This document shows positions 1-9,443 of a stretch of DNA of 64,000 nucleotides, piece after piece. Location: positions 233,332,292 through 233,396,291 of the forward strand of contig CM042687.1 in assembly GCA_023614405.1 (NCBI GenBank), in the 5' to 3' direction. Source of the stretch: Avena insularis. Its lineage: Eukaryota > Streptophyta > Magnoliopsida > Poales > Poaceae. Position 1 is the first letter of the stretch. Each line of letters opens with the position of its first letter. The position numbers and the translations under genes were made by a program. Below the pieces are notes generated by a model, which saw only the letters and a program-made list of their open reading frames with translations, made no database searches and was not told the DNA's origin.

Positions 1-700
1 TAAACAACTCATATGTACATGGCAAACTGAAATGAAGGGAGTAGTATAAGTAAGAGTAGTGACAATGACTTGCCTGATCTTGTTTAATTACCTGCATAAT
101 TTTTGGCACGAATAGTAGCGTACAGTGACATTTCCATGTTGGAATTTCGCAATTAAGGAGTTGAATCTTCGCAGTGTTACCCAATAGGCCATGCAAGGGT
201 CGATTTCCATATGGCAAGTGATGCTATGCCAATAAGATATCTTCAAAGATGAGGCTATCACGACATAACAACACCGAGATTTCTGTACAATGTTCTTTTG
301 GATAGTTGTGTTAGTTTTCAAGCTTCTTATTCCTTATATAAATGTTTTTTACCGGGCACGGAGATAACTTTCTAACTCATGAATATTCATTGAGGTAAGT
401 ATGAACATTTATACATATACATATGGAAATTTATTCATATACATATGACCATCTATTTTGACATATGTGAACTTTTTATTTTTGTAATACACACTTTATT
501 AGTATAAAATTAATTTATAGAAACTAATATATTGTTTGTGATCTACAGATAGAATTACCTGTTAATGAGCCGCGATAGATGAAAGCCCATTAAGAAGCCT
601 TTCAGGTGACATTATGTTCCAAGAAGCAACAAAATCCTAAACCCTAAACTGTGCTGCCTAAAGGATACGGCTAAAGCGGGCCCATTAAACGGTTGTTATC

Positions 701-778
701 TCTCTTTTTTGTTCTTGTTTCTTTTTGTTTTCTTTTTTTTATCATTTCTATTTTTCCTTTTTCTTTCTTTTGTTTTTC
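701..778. repeat. T-rich low-complexity tract
   Basis: This is a run of T interrupted by C and G, with no periodic unit. Frames across it on the minus strand are Lys/Arg/Asn-rich artefacts of the base composition. Confidence 0.8.
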
Positions 779-829
779 TAAAAAGTATCCATGTGTAAGA
801 AGAAATGTATATATTTTTTAGAAATATGC

Positions 830-1035
830 TCGTAGTAAAAAATAGTCCATGAGGTCCGAAATAAATTTTCATTTGGATTAAAAAATGTTCATAGGTCAAA
901 ATAAATCTTTCATAGTAAATAAATGCTCACTAGGTTTGCAAAAAAAAATTCACAATGTTCAAAAAATATTCACGAGGTTCAAAAGAATGTTCACCGAACT
1001 CAAAACAATGTTCGCCAGTAGCTCAAAAGATGATT
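830..1035. repeat. Degenerate short-unit repeat (ATGTTCA/ATTCAC motif)
   Basis: Variants of AAAATGTTCA, AATATTCACGAGGTTC and AATGTTCACCGA recur at irregular 18-25 base spacing. Similar degenerate arrays are common in cereal intergenic DNA. It has no coding potential. Confidence 0.55.
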
Positions 1036-1039
1036 TTTT

Positions 1040-2269
1040 TTTCCAATTTTATTAATCTGAGTTTATATTTACACAACACCAAGTGGATCTTAATGGGCCC
1101 AGGGCGCCCCTCTCAAGTCCAGGCTTGAGTTTGCTTCTTTTTTTAACATATTGGCACACCTTTTGGAAAGTAGTATGTCCATCCTTACGGTCAGACCCTT
1201 TTGGAGTAGGATACAAGTATTTATAGATAAACAGTATGCGCATACCTATCCATACGGGTACATATTCATGTGTAAAATTATCCTCCTTACACTTGCAATG
1301 TATTCCACTAGATTACACGGTTCCCACATAAGAAGCATCTTTAAGTGGATAGTCCATACATCTTAGAACAACTCTAGCGGATATCGCAAATTCAAATTTT
1401 AAAATGGAGAAAGATGTTTGGGGGTCTGGAACCACTGCGGCAGAACAAAGACTGCAAATGATATTGAACATTTTAAAAAAAGCTTCACGCCACAGATCAA
1501 CAAGCAGTTCATATACATACATAGTCAAAATCAAATGTCATAACATATATTCGACATTTTCCAAGTGGCAAAGCCTAGAAAATTAGTCTAGCTAACTCTA
1601 GCCGACCCTCCCGGGATACTAACTCACAGGGGCTTCTATGGCGAGGAAGACGCCGGCAAGCTACTTGGAGTCACTGTCGCAGTCGGCGATAACGAAGCCA
1701 TAGTTCTCTGCGTGGGGAGCAACACATTGACTCTGCGAGATCTTTCTACTTATATTGGTGGGCGATGATCCTTCATGTCGTAGTACTCCTCCTTGCTCGA
1801 GTCATTCACGCTCGACGACAGTGGCTATGGCCACAACTGGTTGCGGCTTTGGTAGTGTGAGGCGGCGAGGCACAAGAGGGAACCTCGTGCCACCGCCCCG
1901 AGCTTCCGATTTCGATGCCGTGAGCTCCCTGAGCCAACCCATCCCGACCCACGCCGAAGACGAAGTGTGGCGGTGTGAGAGGGCGCATTAGCATGTTTCG
2001 GCCTCTGAAATGTGCGCATGCTGCTCTAGTGAGGAAAACGCGGCACCGTACGCCAGTGAATGCGGCTACACGGCAAGGAGCAGTATCGCCTCCGGGGGCC
2101 GAATTGGCAGGAAATAACTCGCCCATCGATAGATCTACGGCAGGAGAAGGTGGTAGCGAAAGGGATGCAAAAACGACCGCTGGATGCAGTGGCTGTCGGA
2201 GCTGTCGGAGCTGTCGACGCCTAAAGTTCTAGTGCCAGATGAGGGAAAATTGATACGATTTACCGCATC
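1040..2269. other. Unassigned interval, AT-rich then GC-rich
   Basis: Positions 1040-1600 are AT-rich with no recognisable feature. Positions 1600-2230 turn GC-rich and contain short open frames on both strands (for example 1806-2126 minus), none with a domain I recognise. A GAGCTGTCG-type unit is repeated around 2196-2216. The interval may hold a decayed gene fragment, but I cannot support a call. The stretch 1-700 is likewise AT-rich with nothing recognised. Confidence 0.4.
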
Positions 2270-2274
2270 TAGAC
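2270..2274. repeat. Target site duplication TAGAC (left)
   Basis: TAGAC sits immediately before the LTR terminus. The same five bases follow the other outer LTR end at 4934-4938, so the 5-bp duplication left by copia integrase is perfect. Confidence 0.93.
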
Positions 2275-2479
2275 TGTTACAATTGCGACAAGAAGATAAC
2301 GAAGAACGAAAACGAAAAGCACAGCAAGGGGACACAGATTTAACGTGGAAAAACCTCTCCAACAAAGAGAGGAAAAAACCACGGGCGCCAGCCAGCGAAA
2401 CTTCACTATATCAAGAAGTGTTTACAAACGCTGGGGATTTCACAGGTGCAACTCATTCCAACCGGCGGCTTACAAGGGG

Positions 2480-2489
2480 TTTATATATA
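2480..2489 (-). promoter_or_regulatory. LTR TATA box
   Basis: On the minus strand the sequence reads TATATATAAA inside the LTR, placed about 130 bases from the LTR start. This fits the U3/R promoter of this copia. Confidence 0.6.
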
Positions 2490-2494
2490 GTTAC

Positions 2495-2566
2495 ACTCGG
2501 CCCAAGCCTCCCGGCGACGGGCCTCGCTCCACTCGGCCCAAGCCTCCCGGCGACGGGCCTCGCTCC
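2495..2566. repeat. Two-copy 36-bp tandem repeat in the LTR
   Basis: Two identical 36-base units (2495-2530 and 2531-2566) lie just upstream of the LTR TATA box in transcription direction. The 5' LTR remnant is cut off inside the matching unit, so the copy number there cannot be read. U3 tandem repeats often act as enhancers in plant LTRs; that role is inferred here. Confidence 0.85.
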
Positions 2567-2617
2567 ACTCGTCAGAAGTTGGCCTATACTTTGTAGAATT
2601 TGGATCAACACATAACA

Positions 2618-2632
2618 AACTCCACCTTGAGA
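2618..2632 (-). other. Polypurine tract
   Basis: On the minus strand CTCAAGGTGGAGTT abuts the LTR start, the standard plus-strand priming site of copia elements. It sets the LTR boundary at 2617. Confidence 0.8.
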
Positions 2633-2714
2633 CAAATTCCTTCTTGTAGCATCAACAACAACCATCTCCTTGAACAAACAAAGCAAATACTTTCGGCGCC
2701 AATAGCCACTTGGG

Positions 2715-4115
2715 CTAATCAGTTAAACCAACTAAGTTCGAGCAAAGCTCAAACTTAGCAACAGGAACATGTTTAGTCATCATATCAGCAGGATTATCAT
2801 GAGTGCTGATCTTGTATACCTTTAATTTACCTTGAGCAACAATGTCTCTAACAAAATGGTACTTGACATCAATGTGCTTAGTTCTCTCATGGAACATCTG
2901 ATCTTTTGTAAGGTATATGGCACTTTGACTGTCACAAAACAAAGTAATGCAGGAATCATCTCCACAAAGCTCAGCAAACAAACCTTTCAACCAAACAGAT
3001 TCTTTGCAAGCTTCAGCAATAGCCATGTATTCATCTTCAGTAGTAGATTGTGCAACAACAGCCTGCAATGTAGCCTTCCAGCTAACAGCACAACCACCAA
3101 CATTAAACACATAACCTGTGAGGGATCTTCTCTTATCCAAATCTGCAGCAAAATCTGAATCCACATAGCCAACGAGTCCCTCACCGGTCCTGCCAAACTT
3201 CAAACAAACATTGGAAGTGCCAAGAAGGTACCTGAAAACCCACTGAACAGCCTTCCAATGTTCTTTACCAAGATTATCCATGTATCTACTTATCAAACTC
3301 ATAGCATATGATAAATCAAGACAAGAACAAACCCTGGCATACATCAAGGAACCAACAGCACTAGAATATGGCACTTTGACATGTACTCAAACTCTTCATC
3401 AATAGTAGGACATTGAGAAACTGACAATTTAAAATGAGGAGCAATAGGAGTACTAACTAAGTTGGCACCATCCATATTAAAACAATGAAGAACTTTATTA
3501 ATGTAAATTTGTTGACTAAAAAATAACAAACCAGATTTTCTATCTCGGGTAATCTCCATACCTAAGATCTTCTTAGCAGCACCAAGATCCTTCATCTCAA
3601 ACTCACTACTTAGGTGTGCCTTCAAAGTAGTGATTTCTTTCATGCCCTTGGAAGCAATTAACATATCATCAACATATAGCAGCAAGTATATAGGTGACCC
3701 ATCAACAAACTTGATATAAACACAACTATCATATTTAGACTTCTTAAAACCATGTGAGATCATAAATGAATCAAACCTTTTATACCACTGTCTTGGAGAT
3801 TGCTTTAAGCCATAAAGAGACTTATTTAATTTGCACACAAAATCCTCTTTAGCAGGCACTATGAACCCTTCTGGTTGGTCCATGTATATTTCCTCATCAA
3901 GCTCTCCATGCAGAAAAGCAGTCTTGACATCTAACTGCTCAAGCTCAAGATCACGCATAAATACTAAAGAAAGTACGAATGGAACTATGCTTCACAACTG
4001 GAGAGAACACATCATTGTAATCAATACCTAGAATCTGGCTGAACCCTTTTTCTACTAACCTTGCCTTGTACCTTGAAGGATCTTTGGGAGACAAACCTTC
4101 CTTTTTCTTGAAGAT
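2715..4115 (-). pseudogene. Copia reverse transcriptase and RNase H, broken
   Basis: Reading the minus strand, an RT frame (about 4115 down to 3344) carries the QLDVKTAFLHGELDEEIYMD block and the YVDDMLIA active-site box. The RNase H frame (3374-2715) follows in another frame, with [25 protein letters not shown] and [10 protein letters not shown] blocks supplying the acidic residues. The two overlap around 3344-3374, so at least one frameshift separates them. The RT N-terminal part (about 3960-4115) is in a different frame with stops. The RNase H C-terminus ends normally about 100 bp before the PPT. This encodes the replication enzymes of the element and is not functional as it stands. Confidence 0.9.
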
Positions 4116-4130
4116 CCACTTGCAGCGGAC

Positions 4131-4830
4131 CTAGGCCCTAGGCTCTAACTTTCCATTATCAACATGAGCATATGCAGTGCAGCCAAAAACTCTCAACTGT
4201 GAATAATCAGCAGGCGAACCTGACCATACCTCAATGGGAGTTTTCTTCTCAAGTGGAATAGAAGGTGACCTGTTGATGAGGTAACACGCTGTGTTGGCTG
4301 CTTCAGCCCAGAAATGCCTATGCATACCTGCATTAGACAACATACAATGAGCCCTCGAGATGATGGTTATGTTCATGCGCTCTGCCACGCCATTCTACTG
4401 AGGAGTATATGGGATGGTGTGATGCCTGATCATGCCATCGTTACTGCAAAACTCCTCAAACTCATTAGAACAGAATTTCATACCATTATCAGTACGTAGT
4501 ACCTTTACCTTCTTCTCAGTTTGCTTTTTAACCATAACTTTCCACTTCTTAAAAGCATAAAAAACATCAGATTTATGCTTCAGAAAATAAGGCCACACTT
4601 TTCTTAAGTAATCATTAATAATAGTAAGCATGTAATTAGCACCACCAATAGAAGTCTTACGAGATGGACCCCATACATCAGCATGCACATAATCTAATAT
4701 GCCTTTGGTGGTGTGAACGGAAGCATTAAATTTAACTCTTTTATGCTTACCAAAAATGTCAGTGCTCACAGAACTCAAACTTACTCAAGTTGCAACCATC
4801 AATCAGCTCTCTCTTGACCAACTCTGCCAT
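4131..4830 (-). pseudogene. Copia integrase fragment
   Basis: Two minus-strand frames, 4778-4395 and 4388-4131, hold the integrase core. The GAG-pre-integrase end lies near 4780-4830 (ELIDGCNLSKFEFCEH region). It is followed by LDYVHADVWGP (first Asp), LRTDNGMKF (second Asp) and the AERMN region near the third acidic residue, then WAEAANTACYLINRSPS and LRVFGCTAYAHV. A stop near 4390 splits the frame. At about 4120-4135 the frame jumps straight from the integrase C-terminal module to the RT N-terminus, so the usual linker of several hundred bases is deleted. Confidence 0.9.
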
Positions 4831-4850
4831 GCCTTGTTCTCTCATATGCC

Positions 4851-4933
4851 GGCCCAAGCCTCCCGGCGACGGGTCTCACTCCACTCGTCAGAAGTTAGCC
4901 TATACTTTGTGAAATTTGGATCAACACATAACA
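4851..4933 (-). repeat. 5' LTR remnant of the deleted copia
   Basis: These 83 bases match the 3' LTR from the second 36-bp unit to its outer end (2534-2617), with a few substitutions. They end in the same CATAACA terminus, followed by the TAGAC target duplication at 4934-4938. The rest of this LTR is gone. Confidence 0.92.
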
Positions 4934-4938
4934 TAGAC
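4934..4938. repeat. Target site duplication TAGAC (right)
   Basis: This is the partner of 2270-2274 and shows that both outer ends of the deleted element are original. Confidence 0.93.
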
Positions 4939-5442
4939 CGTGAACACGTAGATATAGTGGTCGCCGGGAGGAGATTTGCGGTAAACCGCGAAAAAATTTG
5001 TAGACCGGGCCATCCTCTAATCATTAAAGCCACTTGAAATCCAACACTTGCTTTCAAGGTCGGAGCCAGGAATTCGGCACAAGGAGAGCGAAGATATGAT
5101 TATTGCCCTTGAGGTATTGTATATGACGATATCAAGTGTAAAACAAAATGTGATATACCTCATATTTTTTGGCTTATATTAATATAAATAGTCTCGGCTT
5201 TGCATGGATAAGCAAGCTATATAAGTTTTGGCAACAAAATGGGGATGTTTTTTCCAAGTATATTGCTCTACTATCAACAAAGATTTGCTCTAAATTTTGC
5301 ATTGGGATATATTGAAGATTGATGCAATTTGCATGAAAAAGTAATATGTTGCTCTCTGCTTATTAGGTAGTGACTTATCGTTAAACTGGAACAGAAGTTA
5401 TACTTAGATTAAATTAGCAGTACATATATATTGTATATCATG
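4939..5442. other. Intergenic, nothing recognised
   Basis: This is the continuation of the DNA that lay beyond 2269 before the copia insertion. A short open stretch at 4939-5035 has no recognisable motif, and the remainder is AT-rich. Confidence 0.5.
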
Positions 5443-5444
5443 TA

Positions 5445-5566
5445 CTCCCTCCGTCCAAATAGATGTCTTAAATTTGTTAAAATTTGAATAAAACTAGACA
5501 CTATTTACTATATAGATTCATCCAAAATTTAAAAAATCTAAAACATCTATCCTTAGACGGAGGGAG
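5445..5566. mobile_element. Stowaway-type MITE
   Basis: The 122-bp element starts CTCCCTCCGTCC and ends GGACGGAGGGAG-like in inverted orientation, with TA on both outer sides (5443-5444, 5567-5568). The arms extend inward as a long imperfect inverted repeat (TAAATTTGTTAAAATTTG / CAAAATTTAAAAAATCTA). The CTCCCTCCGT terminus, TA target and small size are diagnostic of Stowaway (Tc1/Mariner-derived) elements. It is non-coding and non-autonomous. Confidence 0.93.
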
Positions 5567-5568
5567 TA

Positions 5569-6113
5569 TAATATACTTTGGACAAATAAACTGACGACAA
5601 TTCGACTAGACAGAGATTTGCTGCAACCGAACTGGCAATGACTATCTGCGACGGTAGGCGAGCAAGACAAGCCGCTAATCACTCCTGCCGCTAAGCTTGT
5701 GAATGGAAGCAGCTGGCGGCGACAGGCAACATATTGTAGCGGGCAGCGGCAGGCGGTATCTTGCAGTGAGATTGGTCCAGGCAAGTGGGGAGTACAATCA
5801 GAGGCTTTCATGATCATTGCTTATTGCCTAAACAAAGAGCAACCGTGGTTTGCTGCTTTTTTGTGCTTTGATGTGTGTAGATTAGAATGAGCTTTAGCCT
5901 AAAAGAGCAATAAGATATATACATAAGGCCATTAGCTCTGCTACTACCTGATGTAAATCCTTGGGGAGGACAAGACATTAGGGGGCCTCTGATCGCTGCT
6001 AACCCTCCCTTAGCTCTACCCCTGCTTGCCCTTTAGTTTGTGTTTGTGGTTGGACGTGATTTTGCTCGTGAAGTTGATCCAATGACCTAGATGAACACTA
6101 AGTGATATTTAGG
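5569..6113. other. Intergenic, nothing recognised
   Basis: This is unique-looking AT-rich sequence between two MITEs. Open frames at 5518-5817 (minus) and 5699-5890 (plus) have no recognisable protein features. Confidence 0.45.
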
Positions 6114-6115
6114 TA

Positions 6116-6238
6116 CTTCCTTCGACCTATATTAGTTTAGTTAACTTTGTCTAGATACGGGTACATCTAGACTAGATATTTAATTAAATACATATAAAAC
6201 TAGACAAACTTAAGTTAACTAATATGAATCAAAGAGAG
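6116..6238. mobile_element. Older Stowaway-like MITE
   Basis: Inverted ends CTTCCTTCGACCTATATTAG and CTAATATGAATCAAAGAGAG match with several mismatches and are bounded by TA at 6114-6115 and 6239-6240. The inner arms (AGTTAACTTTGTCTAG / CTAGACAAACTTAAG) also pair. The termini are degenerate relative to the 5445 copy, so this is an older or different subfamily member. Confidence 0.78.
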
Positions 6239-6501
6239 TATCATAGATTGAGTATCCGTAAGATGGTTGATGTATCTTTTGTCAAGTTCCAGTACTTGGA
6301 TGGATAACGGAGTCCTGAACTAACCGCGGGTTTGTGACCATGTATGTCGGGCATTTTCGAGCAAAAAGCCAAAAACAACATTTCAGGACAAATTTTGCAG
6401 ATCGCGCCGATGCGCTGTATTGGCTAGAGTTGCTCTTATCTTCGCGCTGCACTATTTAGGTGCCACGCTTGTACTGTACGTAGTTACTTGCACATAACAC
6501 T

Positions 6502-6562
6502 TGCTTCGAAAATCCTAGTCTACATATATGTGGGCGTCCCAGTCTTATCCTGGACGTCCATA
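6502..6562. repeat. 61-bp direct repeat, copy A
   Basis: This segment matches 7540-7600 almost base for base (shared core AAAATCCTAGTCTACATATA and the GGACGTCC motifs), 1,038 bp away in the same orientation. Copy B lies just upstream of the CXE start codon, so copy A looks like a duplicated piece of its 5' region. Similarity stops abruptly at both ends. Confidence 0.85.
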
Positions 6563-7067
6563 TAGACTGTAAGATCCGTGCAGCTACATGTGTACAATGC
6601 AAAAAAACCCTCCAGCAGATTATATATTCAGTACAAAAACACCACTATTCTATCTACTTTTACTCTTAGGCCCCTTGCTGCTAAAGTCCCTTCCTACCAT
6701 ATCGCACGGCCCACGATGCACTGCGACACCAGTACAGATTCAATGAATCAATTAGTACATGATGAACACCTAAATTAGTGGAATTAGGTTCCGAAATTAT
6801 CAAGTATGGACAAAAACCACGCACAGGTCAAGGGAAACAGATGAATAGTGAATCCATTATCCATTAACAACACATTTTACAGGCCCAAAGAAATCTGGAA
6901 CTCGATCTCATCCCCATCCATGAACCGTTCCCATCCCAAGATCCAAAAAACTGAGCAAGAAACTGAGGCCAAATAATTTCCGCAGAAATTAATACATGTC
7001 TATTTGTGAATCTAGATCGTGGCAAATCTTGATTTAATAAGCAGAAAAATCAAGGCAGTCGGACGAG

Positions 7068-7229
7068 ATGGTTGTCGAGCTGCTGGACCTGCACGACGAC
7101 CTGGCCACGCTAATCAACCTCCTGCCCGACGTCGAGCTCGGCCTAGCCGGCGACGTCATGGACCTCCACACCCTTGTGTCGAACAAGTGTCGCCGTTGCT
7201 CGCTGGTTTCGAGGCGGAGCCGACGCTGA
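7068..7229 (+). CDS. Short GC-rich open frame, unrecognised
   Basis: A 53-codon frame begins at the ATG at 7068 and starts with a leucine- and aspartate-rich stretch (VELLDLHDDLATLINLLPD), then ends at a TGA at 7227. An overlapping frame continues with EAEPTLKEVDINDPLQRQ up to about 7270. The abrupt GC-rich composition in AT-rich surroundings suggests a fragment of a grass exon, perhaps with a frameshift, but I do not recognise the family. It sits 0.4 kb upstream of the CXE pseudogene and between the two copies of the 61-bp direct repeat. Confidence 0.25.
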   Translation: MVVELLDLHDDLATLINLLPDVELGLAGDVMDLHTLVSNKCRRCSLVSRRSRR

Positions 7230-7539
7230 AGGAGGTGGACATCAACGACCCGCTGCAGCGCCAAAGCTAGTAGCCTACCCCCTCATCGTCGTTGGGCTGG
7301 CAATAGCGTCACAGCCTCGCCAATGTGGAGGAGACCTGCCGGCATGGAGGAGCGTACTTGAGAAGAAAGAAGAGGATAAGGAAGAGAGGGAAAGGGAAGA
7401 TGGACCTGTACACCTTGGTTTCTATAAGGTGAGAAGATGTGCAATGTCTAGGATCTAGATGTAAAATTGTAGATACGAATCTTGGAGCTATTCCGACCTT
7501 AGGATAGGCCTGGGACACACTCGTATGGGAAGAAAAACT

Positions 7540-7600
7540 GCGCTTTGAAAATCCTAGTCTACATATATGTGGGCGTCCCGGGTTTATCCTGGACGTCCAT
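7540..7600. repeat. 61-bp direct repeat, copy B (CXE upstream region)
   Basis: Partner of 6502-6562. It ends 11 bases before the CXE start codon and contains the imperfect palindrome GGGCGTCC...GGACGTCC, which includes an ACGT core (bZIP-type site, by inference). Confidence 0.85.
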
Positions 7601-7611
7601 TTAAGCCATAT

Positions 7612-8657
<1,046 letters not shown>

Positions 8658-8864
8658 GTACACAACTCCGGCTACTACGACGATAGCCGGAACTCTGTAT
8701 TGTTAATTAGACTTGGGGAACTACGCGCACAGATTCACATGTAGTTTTGTAACCGAAATAATTAGGCAAAATTGCTTCACACACGACAATTCACGTACGA
8801 TTCCTGTACGATACATCCGCCAACTCATGCCAGTTACAAATCTGCTAATTAATCCTGCCCCACA

Positions 8865-8888
8865 TGCCCAAGCCCAGCCCAAGCCCAA
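8865..8888. promoter_or_regulatory. Site II (TGGGCY) cluster upstream of the FRS gene
   Basis: The segment has repeated GCCCA cores; its complement reads TGGGCT/TGGGCA several times. Such site II elements bind TCP factors in promoters of plant housekeeping genes. It lies about 250 bp upstream of the FRS 5'UTR intron, followed by a CT-rich leader. A role in driving the FRS gene is inferred from position. Confidence 0.5.
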
Positions 8889-9113
8889 ACCCGCAATATT
8901 GCCGAACCCCATCAAAATCTGTCCACGACTCCACCTCTTCCCTGCATACCTTTCCACGCCTCTTCTTCTTCCCTCCAGAACTTGACTGTCCATCTTCTTC
9001 ACCAATCACCATCCCTCCTTGGCCGATTTGGAAATCAATCACGATTAATCTGCAACGAATTTCGATCTGTGTCCAATAAAAAGAAGTTTAATCAGAAGGG
9101 AAAGAAAAACGAG

Positions 9114-9440
9114 GTATGTGCAATTCTTGGTTTATATCTTCCATTGTTTAGATCTATTTCTTTTCTCCTTTTTGAAAAAAGATCTATTTTTCTTTTATGG
9201 GAAAGTTCAGAGATTGGATGATGCAGATTGTTGGTAATTCACACTGTCAACCTGTGGACTAATGTTAGATCTATTTCTTTCATTGTTTAGATCTATTCCT
9301 TTTTAGTAGCTTATTCATGGCAAAGATGACAGTAGTAGCACTTCAATGTGCTCCTGTAAAAAAAACTATGACGACTCTGTTCAGTGTGAAATCCCTAGCC
9401 TCACTTAACAACCTCTATTTTTGTTGGCTATTATATGTAG
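9114..9440 (+). other. 5'UTR intron of the FRS gene
   Basis: A donor GTATGTG follows CGAG at 9114, and an acceptor TATATGTAG ends at 9440, three bases before the start codon at 9444. The segment is T-rich. A leader intron is common in FAR1/FHY3-family genes. Confidence 0.75.
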
Positions 9441-9443
9441 GTG

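Larger units (their letters stand above)
2275..2617 (-). repeat. 3' LTR (343 bp) of the deleted copia
   Basis: On the minus strand the LTR begins TGTTATGTGTTGATCC next to the polypurine tract and ends TTGTAACA next to the target duplication. It contains a TATA box (2480-2489), a 36-bp tandem duplication (2495-2566) and a U5-type T-rich segment near 2340-2390 of the kind seen in many plant copia LTRs. Confidence 0.93.
2275..4933 (-). mobile_element. Internally deleted Ty1/copia LTR retrotransposon
   Basis: The element lies on the minus strand, so the 5' side is at the high coordinate. It runs from a complete 3' LTR (2275-2617) through PPT, RNase H, RT and integrase to a short remnant of the 5' LTR (4851-4933). 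Both outer ends are exact: the LTR terminus is TGTTA...TAACA, and the 5-bp direct repeat TAGAC is present at 2270-2274 and again at 4934-4938. The PBS, gag, protease, most of the 5' LTR and the integrase-RT linker are missing. Total length is only 2.66 kb against about 5 kb or more for a full copia. The intact target duplication shows that the losses are internal deletions after insertion, or that a deleted copy was inserted. Confidence 0.93.

Noticed and set aside
628..652. Telomere-like AAACCCTAAAC
   Set aside because: Less than two repeat units; could be a telo-box-like promoter motif but not a telomeric array.
1806..2126. 106-codon minus-strand open frame
   Set aside because: No recognisable domain, GC-rich composition and competing frames on the other strand; a gene is not supported.
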